In this document: piece by piece, positions 50,965 to 63,800 of the stretch | Position numbering within the stretch: the stretch's first letter is position 1 | Layout of the letters: the number at the start of each line of letters is the position of its first letter | Source of the DNA: Brugia malayi | Taxonomy: Eukaryota; Nematoda; Chromadorea; Rhabditida; Onchocercidae | Assembly (NCBI RefSeq): GCF_000002995.4 | Contig: NW_025062478.1 | Coordinates: 372,001-436,000, forward strand | Reading direction: 5' to 3' | Length of the DNA: 64,000 bases | Program-made: the position numbers and the translations under genes | Notes under the pieces: generated by a model | Told to the model about the DNA's origin: nothing | The model's database searches: none | Seen by the model: the letters and a program-made list of their open reading frames with translations, nothing else

Positions 50965-52515
50965 CAGCTTTCATTGGAAGAGGATGGAGATTCGCAGCAG
51001 GCAGCGACAGGTGGCCGCATGAGGAAGACCAGGCAATAATATTAGCCTGAAAAAAACCACTGATTAGAAAAATTACGAGACCCACTTTAATATTTTGTTT
51101 TCTATGGTCATTCAATTTTTTTTTTTAACTTTTAAATTTCACTTCTTCAATGCTAATTAATTTCTTACCTGGGATGAAGAGGTGATGTGCATCCTCTTCT
51201 CTTCCTACCAGATCAAGTCTGCGCCGCTTCACCTGTCGTTCGCTTATTACGGCCGCGCATGCCCTCGGGCACCAATCGCAGCAAGAGGTAATGCCCACAA
51301 CGGGCACAAAAGCCTGGAATATGTATAATTAATCAGTCTACTGGCTTTTAAATGAATCAAATGCAGCGATATCTTTAAAAACTAATTGGAAATTCATTTC
51401 GCAATACTTACCATCTTGCTTGTGTGTTCTCGACGCGTGAATGCGCCACCCTTTCAACGTTTCAAACTGCCTGCAGCAGAAGCCACACACTGAAAACAGA
51501 AATAGTAAGAAAATATTGTTGCACAAATTGTTCTTCGAGTATCGATATAGAATTTTGTAATCGTTTTGGTGCATTATAAGGGATGAAATTTTCGATGAAA
51601 TTATATGATTTTATCAGTACGAAGTCAAAATATGATTATATTTCTTCTACAAATTGCGGCATATAATCATTTCTTAAGTTATTAAAATTATAACTTACCG
51701 ATTTTCTTGTTTCCTTCTTCTTGTGCCACCGTGTATGGCTCTGCTTGCGGCACTATCAACTCTCTTCGGAGTTGCTCCGGAAGATCTTTTAAATCAGCTG
51801 GTTCGAACTTTTCCGGAGGTGCCGCAGCCATTGCTTCTTGCATGGCAGGAACCGGGATTCTGATCGTCCTCGTTCGCCTGAAACAGTTTTATATTTATTG
51901 CAAATTATTTGGCAGGTAAGTTAATATCTAGTTAGCAAATTAATACAATTGCTGCTAAAACTTAAACTTACAGGACGAGTTCACGTACTGCCTCCACCGG
52001 TTCCTCGATCTCCATTGGTACCCCCGGTACCTCAGGCTCTTCTTCTTCTTCCTCTTCTTCTGGCAGAGGGGTCCACTCTGCTTCTGATGGCCAGTTCTCG
52101 GCCTCATCATTTTCATTTTCAGGCAGAGGAGCCCACTCTGCCTCTTCTTCGTTAAATTCCGGCTCCTGAGGTACCGGGTCCTCTTCCATTGCTGGCTGGG
52201 CACTCTGCCCTACCAGTTCCTCCAACCTCCACCCCGCCTCCGCCATCCTTTCTATGAGCGACTGTTCAAACTGAAAAAGCTATTTTTTAAAGTCACTTTT
52301 TAATTTGAGGCAGTGCAAAGTTCATCAATTCTTTCTTCATACTGTATCAATTTATAAAAAAAAAAAAATAATAATATAAAAAATAAAAGCAAAAAAGAGG
52401 AAGACAAAGTGAAAATTACCTGAACAGTCCTGCTCACGAACCTTTGCAAAATCCGGTACATCTCCGGCTCCCTTTTAAGGTATTCGAAAAGCACTTCGAT
52501 TTCTTGGTCCTCCAT
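50965..52515 (-). CDS. GC-rich C2H2 zinc-finger gene of unknown family, probably frameshifted near its end
   Basis: Minus-strand exons are 52515-52420 (ATG MEDQEIEVLFEYLKREP), 52270-51972, 51877-51699, 51489-51412 and 51313-51169, with a possible further exon 51046-50965. Most junctions have strong GTAAGT-type donors. The protein has a long acidic Pro/Glu segment (PLPEEEEEEEEPEVPG), a Pro/Ala linker, then one C2H2 finger, C-x2-C-x12-H-x4-H (CGFCCRQFETLKGWRIHASR). In exon 5 the in-phase frame starts with a second knuckle (FCARCGHYLLL) and stops at 51213, giving 250 aa. A different frame of the same exon reads well (DWCPRACAAVISER, LDLVGREEDAHHLFIPG) and would end at TAA at the start of the sixth exon. 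A small deletion may have shifted the frame. Exons are much richer in G+C than all neighbours, suggesting a multicopy or mobile origin. No function can be assigned. Confidence 0.7.
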
Positions 52516-54118
52516 GGGAGCCGCAATTCTATAAAATTAGCAAACTTATCAAATATTCATTAAGCACAAAAACCAGTGACGTAACTATTATTTACTTATG
52601 GTAAAAGAACACATGGTAAAAAAACACTGATTTACATATTTTAATTTACCTGCACATAATTCCATTTATGCTAATCACTAAATACCCCATACTTTCCCTG
52701 ATAATTCTGACATAACCAAAAGGACAGGAAAATAATCACGAAAATAAACATTCATAATAATAGTATTTCTCTGCAATCTTTCGCGCTCAAGAGTCTTTAT
52801 TCTTTCGCGCTCATGGAGATTTTTTTTTCATCTAATATATGGAGACTGTTCCATCCTTTTTTTTTCTTCGAATATTCCTTTGGTCTCTACTACATCTCAA
52901 TCTAACATCTTTGTACTACGTGTATTATCGTTCTTCTACATAAACTTTTTTTTTTTCTTCTCTCAATTATTTCTATTAATTAATGCATATTTTTATTGAT
53001 TTCCTTAGGAATAAATAATCAAGTAAAGGTTACGTACAAATTACCACTTCTGATTTTTACACAGTTTAATAAGATTTTTTTCAGCAATTCTTTCTTTCAT
53101 GTTCTATTTCGTACCGTCGTCTAAATTTTTATGTTATTATGGCATTCACCAGATACTGTATTGACCAAAAACAGTGCAGTTATGGGATATGTTTACAAAA
53201 AGTCTTTTTGATTTACTGCCTAAACTTTGAAAAAAAAAAACTTTTTTGAACTATCCACGATGACTTAGCTCGCCCACAAATTTTCGATTATCCATTTTCA
53301 TTTTTATTCCAAACATCAATTTGATCCCTCTTACTTCTTCTATTATTGAAATTTACTTGCCTGGTCTTGTAGTTTATTTTTTAAATGCTTAACTTCCTGA
53401 CCTCGACATTTTTTAGAAAGTCAAAGCTAAGTAATTTATCAAGATAGCATTACCTACATATATCGTGCAGTCTTTTCAGTTGCAAGACAAACTCTTAATG
53501 GAAAATATCTTTTGCAAGAGTACTTTCTTAACACTTTCGATATATATCCATTGTTTTACTCGTTGCTTCATATAATTATGTATTTTTTTTTACTATGCAT
53601 TTTGAATTAAAGACTAACGATTTCATAACCTTTATCATAACCACTTCTTATTTTCTCAATTTTTACCTTTAAAAATTTAATTTGATTGATTTTTTTTCCT
53701 TTTGTTTCAATATTTCTGCAATTTTTAGCATATAATTCATTCCTTTAAGAATTACTTACTACTTCTTATTATTATGATAGAATGATTTGAATTTTTAGAA
53801 TTAAACAGGAATAAAATGTAAATTTAAAATAACTTTCATTATAGTTTCATTACATATATAAAATTAAATATCTTGAACAAATAATTGTTGTCAACAATGT
53901 TTTATTTTTTTTTTTAGTAATTTTTCTGCTAAACCAATTTTTTCTACTCTTTCAATTCTTATTTAATTTCGTTTTAATTTTGTACAAATTTGTTTTAAAT
54001 TATAGCAAGAAATCTTTATCTATTCTTATTCTTTGTCTAATAATTAGATAAAAGTATTGATTACATCAATCGAAATCTTATAATTACTGTTATCAGTAAT
54101 CTAAGTGCATCGATTTGG
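52516..54118. other. AT-rich spacer, no gene seen
   Basis: Poly-T runs and scattered short open frames only. The GC-rich character of the zinc-finger gene ends sharply near 52535. Confidence 0.6.
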
Positions 54119-54119
54119 T

Positions 54120-54121
<2 letters not shown>

Positions 54122-54167
<46 letters not shown>

Positions 54168-54268
54168 TACATACACACATACACGCGCACAATACACACA
54201 TACACACATACACACACACATACACACAGACATACACACACACATACACACACACACACACACACAGA
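54122..54268. repeat. (CA)n microsatellite
   Basis: About 145 bases of CACACA with TACA and GCACA interruptions. The minus-strand open frame over it is an artefact of the repeat. Confidence 0.95.
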
Positions 54269-56380
54269 CTAACCAATCTATATTTCATTCATAGAGACAT
54301 GAAAACATTTTCGTTTGTGCATATAGAGACTATTCCATCCTTTTTTTTTTTCTAAATGACTCCCATTCTTTTCTTATATTAAATGAATGACAGAATTCAT
54401 ACTTAATGATTAGCATATATAGTATTGTAATTAAATATACGATGCAAATTAATTTCATTTTTCTCATTGGTTTCTGGCGTTGCTCAGTTTATATTGGATA
54501 AGTTTATATTTCTTTGTCAGTAAGCTTCTTGAGATAATGTATTTCAGTGTCAAAATGACTTCTTCAGATAAGTTTTATCAATGTTATCGTTTTGTGCAAC
54601 GACCATAGTTCAATCATAGATGTATTCTGCAGTATGATATTGTAAAAGAAAATGCAAATTACCATGAAATTTATCAAATATTTTTGGATAAAAAAAAGAA
54701 GTAAACATTTAGGAGTAATAAAACTTAGAAGAACAATCCATTGATAATATCCACGTGGTCTAGGCAAGTCGAAAAATCGATGTGCTAAACTCTCGAAACA
54801 ACTGCTATTATTATTTCACTTTCTTTTTTCAGATTGGAAATGTTGTATGAGATCAAAAGCGCGGGAGGAAAAATTCAAATACGTCGGTTATAAACAATTA
54901 CTATGTCCAATAATGCGGGCAGGTATCTGAATCTTCATAGTGATGGGACGAATCTTACTCCTCCATTAGGTTTGCCATTTTATTGTCAGACAAATGCAAT
55001 GCTAAATTAGTTGTTGTTTTTAAAATCTTTTCATGCTGTGTGTCCCATACTTCTTGTTGACATAATAAGTCTCAGTTATCTGTTACATTCAATCATTTAA
55101 TTCCTCAAACAATACGATAATACCTTTTCTTCGATCATCTTCCCTGATTATTTCTTCAATAATCTGTAGAATTCTAAAAAATATTGAAGAAATTATCTGC
55201 AAAGAATATTGTGATTTGTTTCCCTGAGCTCGAATTTTTGCTCTTAATTCGGATATGTCAAAAATTATTTGATTTTTATTAATATATAATGCTTCCATAA
55301 GTCGTTAACTACAATGAATATTTAATATTGAATATTGAAAATTTTTTAATATTGAAATTTAATATTGAAAATTCGCAACGCTTGAATTTGAGACGACCTA
55401 AACTGTTCATTTCAACCAAGCAGAATTATTTTATTAGCTGGACCGAAACTGAGGATGGCTGCATTTTCCATGATTCTTTTGATGGTGATATCAGAGCGAT
55501 AGCGAATGATTTACGCCAGATTGATGGGTTGCGTGATTTTATAATAAATCCGGGATTATCCATGTTAGTTTCCTTTACTACGAAACATTAGAAAATCAGG
55601 TTTTAAATAACTTAATTCCCATTTTTCACTTCTGATTTTTGTTTGTTCCATTTGGTAAATTTTTCGATTTTTTGTTAATTTTATCGATATGTATTATATT
55701 TCAGTTGTGACAATATTAAGCTGAACGTTTTTAACGTTCATCATCAGCCGACTTTTATACTGACTACAGGGTAAGACCGTACACCAGTGATGATTCTGTC
55801 TAATTTTATAAAGATCATTAAATAATCTTTGAATATTTTGAAATTTGTTATTTTTTAAATAAATAAACATGCTTCGCAATAAGTATTTTTTTTTCAGCAT
55901 TTTTATTCCCGTTTTTAATCTAATAATAATATGGAATTAGAAATAAAATTTGCGATAAAGAAGGTTATATGCATTGCATTGCTTGAAGTCACCAATCCTG
56001 TTTTCGAAAATATTGTTTTTTACAAGTCACTACCGTACTTCCACTGTTCTTCAAAATCAGAGGATTCTCTCTAACATTTCTCCTATACCGTTATTATTAA
56101 GAACTAAGGAAACTGCAATTAAGAAAATTAGACAGTGAAATTAAATCTCTATGAAGTATTAATTACAATGTTCAATCATCCGCTACTAAATATGTTATAC
56201 TGCACATTAAATAAGTGGTACTGCACATCAAGGTATATATTAAATTATATAAAAAAGATATATATTAAATTAAATTACTATTATTTAAAAGTTTATTATT
56301 TAAATTAAGTAACAGAAGAACTACAAGTAATTAATTCAACAGAACAGAGAAACTACAAGCAATTAATTCAACAGCAAAGA
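54269..56380. other. Unassigned sequence left of the retrotransposon relic
   Basis: The open frame 55328-55591 (plus, 87 codons) contains a balanced amino-acid stretch (SWTETEDGCIFHDSFDGDIR) that looks like former protein, but no family was recognised. It might be remnant gag-side sequence of the adjacent element or an unrelated pseudogene. The minus-strand frame 55089-55298 is also unrecognised. Confidence 0.35.
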
Positions 56381-56389
56381 TTTGCCACA

Positions 56390-57405
56390 AACAACAGCTC
56401 AAGAAAAGCTTGAAGAGGAAGGAAGATATTGGAAAAGGCTCTGTATATTCGTTGGAGTAGACTGCTTTTTCAATTTTATATCTTCAAATGAAGTCCGTCA
56501 AATGGTATCAGGATTCTACGTAATCCATACAAATGCTGATCCTATAATAACTGGGAAGGAATATAAAAATAGGTTTCACAATTATGACGAAGACCAAATT
56601 AAATTGGGGATAGTTGTTGTTGAAACCAAATCGATGCATGTAAGCAATGTCACCATGATTCCAAAAATGGGAAAATTCTGGAAATAAGGAGTCGAGATGT
56701 TGAGATATTTCAAGCAACAGTTGAGATATTTCAAAGGAACAATCGCTATGCAAAGTGGAAGATATCAAGTATTTTAGTCCTGGAAAAGTTCAAAGATTTG
56801 CCTAAATGATAATTAGGGTTTTTTGTCTCGAAAGATTAGAAATATTAATTGGAGGACTTTATACTAATAAATTATTTCTCAAACGTTACTAGGAAATAAT
56901 TCAAGAACAAATGGAATTCAATATAATTAAAGTAGTAATCCTAGAAATGAATCAGATTGGCTTTATATATTATTAGACACATCATGCGATATTAATCCGA
57001 ATAAATCGACAATAAAATTAAGAATCTCTTACGATGCTTCTGCTCACACCAAAGATATGAAAATTTTGAACGATGTTCTATATCAATCCGATCGCACTCT
57101 CAGATTTAGCAGGCGTATTGATTCATTCGACTTAGAACGATGGAAAATATAATAACAGCCGATACTGAAAAAGCGTTTTTGCAATTGGAATTATTTTCAA
57201 CGCAGCTTTTCGTTAATCAGTGTTGAAGAACAGAGGAAATTTCTTTCATTCAACAAAATCATTTCTGAGTAGAAATATGCCAATGAAAGAAAATCTTTGG
57301 AGTTAATCGGACCAATCATCGAAGACAGCACAAATATGTTTTCGTCTCCAAAGAGTTCCATTCGGAATGATTATCATTCTCCTTTATACTAGCAACCAAT
57401 TTTCA
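56390..57405 (+). mobile_element. BEL/Pao LTR retrotransposon relic (protease end and part of reverse transcriptase)
   Basis: BEL/Pao elements encode gag, protease, reverse transcriptase, RNase H and integrase. Here decayed pieces run in the expected order. First is the end of the protease domain (SSNEVRQMVSGFYV, 56490-56530). Then comes the protease-RT linker (EIIQEQMEFNII, about 56890-56925). The first RT blocks follow: TKLRISYDASAH, LNDVLYQSD and ADTEKAFLQLEL (57000-57200), and RVPFG near 57352. Several stops and frame changes interrupt the reading, and the YxDD active-site block is absent because the element breaks off near 57405, where uvrA begins. No LTR was identified. Confidence 0.82.
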
Positions 57406-57410
57406 ACTAC

Positions 57411-58581
57411 AATCGATTAACTGCCAAATTTAAAAACCTGAAAGATGTGAGAAACACCGTGATCATTTGATGAAGATACAATAATAGCTGCTGATTATGC
57501 AATTGATATTGGTCCTGAAGCTGAGGTAAATGGAGGAAATAATTGTTGCAGAAAGGAACAATCAAATCAAATGCATGGGACCTCGAAAAGCATAACAGAG
57601 CAATATTTAAGTGGAAGAGAAAACAATCTTAATTTCAGCAAGCAAACAATTCAGTACATAAAAGTAATAAATGCATGGGAAAATAACTTAAAAAATATAG
57701 ATGATAAATGCAAGGAAAAAAAAAATAACTTAAAAATATAGAAAATATAGATGTCCTATAAGGAAATCTTATTTGTGTAACTGGGATATCAGGGAGGGAG
57801 GGGAAAAACAAATGAAGTTTAGTTGTAGAAACATTATATAAATATTTAGCGCGCAAAATATATAATTCATTCTCGAAATATGGCAAATGCGATTAGAAGG
57901 CTTTGAATATATAGATAAAAAAATTATAGAAATAAACCAATTGCCAATTGATAGAACTCCGACATCGAATCCAGCAATATATGTTGGCATTTTCAATGAT
58001 GTGAGGAATACTCTTAGAGTCAGCCGATTTCCAAAGGAGGAAAGGTGAGAAGCGTGTAAAGATGATGAGCATTTAAGGGTAGAAATGCATTTCGAGAAAC
58101 AATGGAAGTTACTTACAAATGAAAATCAGTTTCTGACGTGCTTGATATGACAATAGATCAGGCGTGTGATTTTTTTTTGACAACCTTTCAATGCTGAATG
58201 AAAAATTGGTCATTTTTCGAGAAGTGGACTTGGATATATAGAACTATATATAGAAGGAACAACTGTCTAGAGGTAAAGCTATCCAGAGAGCTATCAAAAC
58301 AGTCTACTGTTCTTGATGAAGCAATGAGGGGATTGCATTTTGAGAATGTGAATAATTTACTGAAGATAACTCCATGAGTTAGTTGATTTAGGAAATACTG
58401 TTATAGGTATCGAGCACAACTTGCACGTTATAAAAACTGCGGATTATATAATAGACATTGGTCCAGAAGGTGGAACGAAAGATGGGAAAGTAGTTGCCAG
58501 AAGAAATAATAGATATACAGGAAGTATTACTGGTAAATATCTTAAGCCATATCTGTTAAAGTTAAGTAAGATGAAGAAATA
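57411..58581 (+). pseudogene. uvrA: Decayed C-terminal half of bacterial uvrA, Wolbachia-type
   Basis: UvrA is the damage-recognition ATPase of bacterial nucleotide excision repair and has no animal homologue. In order one reads DEDTIIAADYAIDIGPEA, ITEQYLSGR, YIKVINAWENNLKNID, the degenerate second Walker A region (CVTGISG), [32 protein letters not shown], the zinc-domain flank, TMEVTYK, VSDVLDMTIDQACDFF, a corrupted ABC signature (TTLSRG), then [35 protein letters not shown] and TGKYLKPYL. It ends at a normal stop (58579-58581). Residues between EACKDDEH and the later VTYK block are deleted, and many frame changes and stops are present. The spelling matches alphaproteobacterial UvrA. It is nuclear-transferred endosymbiont DNA, not a functional gene. 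Confidence 0.9.
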
Positions 58582-59628
58582 AATACCTGTGGTAGAATAT
58601 ATAAACCTATCCATATTATGGTGAATACTTGGCGATTGGTCTAATTTATGTTATAAATATAGTAGGAAAACTGTAATAGACTTAATATAATTTTGTTTTA
58701 TAGGTATAGTAGAACTGTGTAGCTTCTTGCCAAACTCAGAGTTGCCGGCAGATGACAAACGAATTCTGGGAAGTTTGTTTTTAAGGAAATAACGAACACC
58801 ATCAATTGAAAAGCCATCTAAGAGAAAAAAAAAAGTAGGAACACAAAATTGTGAGGAATATACAATTTCAGATTATATTTCTAGTCATAATAATCAGCTG
58901 AGAACTTAATCACTTTTCAGATGAGAATTGTAATCAACATACTTCCGGTATTACTTATTCAGGATAGCCAGAAAGCAATAATTATACAGACAGAAGTTAT
59001 GGTTAAGAAGTGCTAAAATGCTAAAATAGCGAGTGCAGTACAGAAATTACGGGAGTGTTCGAGAAAATATACTTGATGAATATACGAGAAAATATACTTC
59101 TAAGAGCTGAAGTCGAAAGTGCGTTAACCAAATAACTAGTTAATCAGATGAAAATGATTAGGTGATAGGTGCTGATTCCAATTTTGAGGATTGTGGCATG
59201 CTGTCAGGTGTTGATTTACAATAATAAGTTAGTTAGTTGTTGGCTGGTTGAAACTACTGATTCAAATGATTCTAGCTCAGATGAAAGTAATACTGATATC
59301 AATTTAAGCGATTTAGACTCGACGAAGATAACTTTTTTTTCTTACAGAATACTCGCTTTTGATGAAACTAAGAGCACCATTAACTAAAAATGAAAGTAAT
59401 CTTATTAATAAACTTTATAAGGAATTGGAATATAAAGGAAAAAGATGTAAGAGAAGAAAACAATAAAAAATTAACTAATAGTTTGTTAAAGACATATTAG
59501 GTGAATGCTTAAGGGACAAGTCTAATTTATGTTATAAGAATAAAACTGTAATAGACTTAATATTTGAGGCATTAATAGACGTTACCAATAGTAAAGATCT
59601 ATGTCCTAGCAATAAAGCGCATGCAGTG
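58582..59628 (+). mobile_element. Possible continuation of the BEL/Pao relic, plus a duplicated segment
   Basis: Near 58720-58790 the frame reads SFLPNSELPADD followed by a charged segment. This resembles the region before the integrase of BEL/Pao elements and would place the uvrA relic inside the retrotransposon relic. A segment at 58621-58690 (TCTAATTTATGTTATAA) recurs at 59500-59570. The open frame 59169-59387 was not recognised. Confidence 0.35.
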
Positions 59629-59630
59629 AG

Positions 59631-59818
59631 TTTCAGTGTCAGAAATGTTATAATTAAGTGTCAGGAATTAAGTATAATTTAATGTCATTAATTTCAGTGT
59701 CTGAAATGTTATAATTAAGTGTCAGAAATGTTATAATAATTTCAGTGTCAGAAATGTTATAATAATATATGTAACTAATAGATTCATTACATTAATTATA
59801 ACATTTCTGACACTGAAA
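59631..59818. repeat. Foldback element with perfect 24-bp inverted arms
   Basis: TTTCAGTGTCAGAAATGTTA plus TAAT at 59631-59654 is exactly complementary to 59795-59818. A second direct copy of the left arm is at 59740-59763, and partial copies lie between. Confidence 0.92.
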
Positions 59819-60369
59819 TTAATTTCAATTGCTAATCTAAATACTTTGTGAAAATCCCGCATTTTTTTCAGTTTCAGTAATTTAGACAAAAAATAAATTT
59901 GAATTTTGTAAAAATTTCTTTTAATTAATTATTAAATGCGAATAAAGTTTTAATTTTTGCAAAATTTTTTGTTTCATCCCTTGTTAAAGTAATAAAAGTT
60001 GGTACAAAATGAAGAATTTTCATGGCTATTTACTGCTAATTGGTAATCATGACTAATTTCCAATGTCAAAAATGAATTTCTAGTCACTTTATTTCCTCAT
60101 TTTAATTTAGTCTCAAACTGTATTTATATTGATAGTATATGAAAATGTATGGCACATGGAGATGCTAATTTTCGCAATGGTCATGGTTTCGTAACGCAAA
60201 TAGCAAACGTTGTTACCCATCAATACATCACAATTTTAGCAAACCAATTAAAAATCCGGGGTTTGGACGTGGTTTGCTAAATTTTTTTCCGGTTTCACTA
60301 GAATACTATGATTTGTCTTGTGTTACCGCTGAGGGCTTGGTATGAAACAACTTCATCCATATTATTTTA

Positions 60370-60830
60370 TTTGAAACAGAATTAATAAAAATTAAAACAT
60401 TTTTAATATTTAATTTATTAAAACTTTTAAAATCTGTCGAAATTTCTTAAGTAACTTTATTTGGATTTGTGACTAAAGTTAATTTTAATATTTAAAAAAT
60501 ATTTGAAATCAATTATAATTGTAGATTTAATTAATTTCTGCAATGAAAGTTTGCTTTAAAGTTGACATAAAATGTCAAAAAAAGTCAAGCAGATCAAGTT
60601 TAATGCAAATAAAAGTAATCAATTAAGTTCAATAAACGTTTATTTTTAAATGAATTATTTTTCCAGCATTGACAGATTTCAATTGAAACAGAATTAATAA
60701 AAATTAAAACGTTTTTAATATTTTATTTATTTTAAACTTTTAAAAACTGTCGAAATTTCTTATCAGTTAAATCTGCAATTATAATTGATTTTAATTATTC
60801 TTTAATTTCTAAAATTAATTTTAGTCACAA
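60370..60830. repeat. Direct and inverted AT-rich repeat cluster
   Basis: A block at 60370-60455 (GAAACAGAATTAATAAAAAT, then TGTCGAAATTTCTTA) recurs directly at 60681-60766. The adjacent block 60469-60529 (GTGACTAAAGTTAATTTTAA) is inverted at 60768-60830. The same block is found at 42485-42548. The arrangement suggests nested copies of a MITE-like element. Confidence 0.82.
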
Positions 60831-63800
60831 TTCTAGATAGGGTTACTTAAGATTTATTCAAAGCAAACAAACAACTAAATAGAAACACTTACCAAATTAA
60901 CATATGGAAGCAATAATAAATGGAATGTAAAGATTGGCAGAAACAATTAGCGTATATTTGTGTAATTTCTGTGCAAGCATTAAAATGCTTACATAAACAC
61001 TATAATTAGCATTGTATTTAGCAGATTTCTTCATAGAAATGAATAGCGCATTTTGTTACTCTCCAAAAATAAATAAATAATTTTTTTCTTTTAAAATCCT
61101 AAATGATTATATTTAATAATAACGCGTTTTGGACGGTCTAACAGTGATCATTATTATCAATTGATCATTTGTAATTGATTTAAGTTAACATATTAAACTG
61201 AAATAATCAGCTGTGATTTCATTAATGATAATGGGTGATATTTCAGAATGCCTATAACGGAAAAGTAATGAAAAAGAGAGACAAGTAGGAAAACTATTAT
61301 AAGAAGTGAAATTTTTTGGTGATATTTAGTGATCATAGCAAAGCTATACTTAATATACAAATTTTCAAATGATTCATTATGCATATTGCTTGAATCAAAT
61401 ACGTATAAAGCAAATAAAATTTTTTTCGCATATTGTTTAAAATGTATTTTTTGATGCATTCCAATTTTTGCATTGATTCATTTATAAATGTTTTACAAAA
61501 GCGGAAGTTTAATTAGCTGTTTAAACAATTCGTAAACTAACTATAAAATCTATTTATTGATCAGAACGATAGAATTAAAAATGCCATGCTTTCTCCAAAT
61601 AAGCTTTTACTTCTGAAAACTCAAAACTAAGCATCAATGATTATTTTTTCTAATTTTGTAATAATTTTCTAATTTTCATGTAAATAATAAAACGAATGTT
61701 TGTTTTATGATTGCTGATTAGGTAAATACTTTTATGCTTAAATTATAGTGCTAATCGGTGTATGTTTGTGGTATTAAATTAACGTAAATGTATGAATTCA
61801 GTTAATCATAAGATAGAAGGTGAACAAAATTTTTATGATTAAGACGAGACGAGCAGAAATGTAATTATTGATCAGATTTTATAAAATTCAGTCAATTTAT
61901 CAATTATTATATAAGGAAAGAAAAAATTATATAAACAGAAACCAGTTGTGTACACTAAAAATTTGGAATCATTAAAAGTGAAAATGTCGCGTCAATGTGC
62001 GCATAGCATTTTTTTTTTTGTTGATTTCCATTTTCTTGGACAGAGAGTTTTGTTCCTTCAGCAACAAAATTAAAAGATAAGAAGGTGGAGGAACAGGAAG
62101 AAGAAATGGTATGCGATTGTTAGTGGGATAATTGGAAGAAGAGTGAAGTAAAATGTGGGTGACATTTGGTTGTCGTCCGAAGTTTATTTTTCTCGTTCTC
62201 AAACTTTTAGTTAAACATCTTCAATCAATCTTTTTTTTTTCTTAAAAATTTATTTTGCTTACTCTTTAATTTAGAGAATTTCAATGAATTCAAACCTATT
62301 TTAGATGGTTAATTAAATAGAGCGAATGAACTTTTCATCTTAAAACAGAGAAATAGATGGGCGGTATAATAGGAGGGTCAAATATCGATAGCTGTCTTTT
62401 TGACCTATGGGTTATAACTTTAGTTCGTACAATTGTAATGTTCAAAATCCGCTCTTGCAGTATCTCCGGAAGAAGGTTGAGTGATCATAAAATTGCAAAT
62501 GGTTAAGGATAACTGTCGCCCGAATATCCGTCCTTCGTCTCTTTTTTCTTTTCATCACTTCCTTTCATCTTCCAAATGTTTTTTCTTTTTTTTTTTTTTA
62601 CTTCTTATTGCTCTTTTTATATGTTTTACAAAGGTAACATTAAGCTGAAAAAAACTTAATATATTATGGTATTAAGTATAATTAGATCACAATAATGAAA
62701 ATAATAATTCGTATTATTTATTTAAATTGCAATTTCTTCAAAATGCTTTTTATAATTTATTGTATTTTACAGTGCTGAAAAAAATACTTAAAATTTGTTA
62801 ACAATAATAGATGATTATAATTTGAAATAAGTGATAAAATATTGAAAGAAGATTGAATATGCTGGATGCATTCCTATTCAAAAAATAATACTATTTAAGC
62901 TTTTTGAAATTAAGCAATTCATTTTAGATTTTATTCAAAGATTTATAGCATAGGTTTTATATCAATTAATGTATTAAAATGGCTATATTTTTTGATAGTA
63001 TTATATTGCTTCAGTTTATTAATTTAATTTACTTAATATAAGTTATGTAAGATGTCTAAAAATGGTGAGAAGAAAGCACAAATGTGCATTAGAATTGATC
63101 ATATACTTGAAAATGTAATTTCAACTTGTTAAAGTTGTAATTTGAACTAATAAATTGTTAACTGATGACTAAGTACTGAAAAAATCCAGCAATCATCCGT
63201 TTTGGAAATGGCAACAATCAATTGTTGATTTACCATTTTTTTACAATCACACAGATGATTGAATAATGCAGTGTATATATTATAATTGAGTATAAAATAA
63301 AAAGTTAGGTCAAGGTTGAAGGATAGAAAAATAAGAGAAAAAAAAAAAATTGGTAAAAAATCGAAAAGAAAAGCAAAATGAGCAAATATTTTTTCTTTTG
63401 AGAGATAAAAAGATATGTGAAAAGTAGTAGAAATGATGGAGTAAAATGGAATAAGCGAGACAAATAGTAAGGAAATAATTTTTTATTCAACGGAAGAAAT
63501 GATCGAAAAGGTTGGTTGAGTGAAATAAACATAATAACCTTGACAATTGAGTCAAAATAGTAGTACCTCATTCAGTGATGGTGACAAATGACAGTCATTT
63601 TAGGCTTCTTTTCATCGTAGTATAATGGTTATGTTCTGATTTCTTCCTAACTTTTAATTGATTTGATAAGAAATCATTCAGAATATCATCTAATTGAGAA
63701 AACATGGTTTAATATGTAAAAATTAATTGTAAGGATGAAATTTTACTTTTTAATTTAACTTTTTGATCTGTAATAAACTGATATCTTTTAAATTTAAATT

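Noticed and set aside
54061..54288. Cys/Val repeat open frame
   Set aside because: Product of the (CA)n tract.
63605..63650. tRNA-Asp-like A box (TAGTATAATGG)
   Set aside because: No B box, no pairing acceptor or T arms follow.
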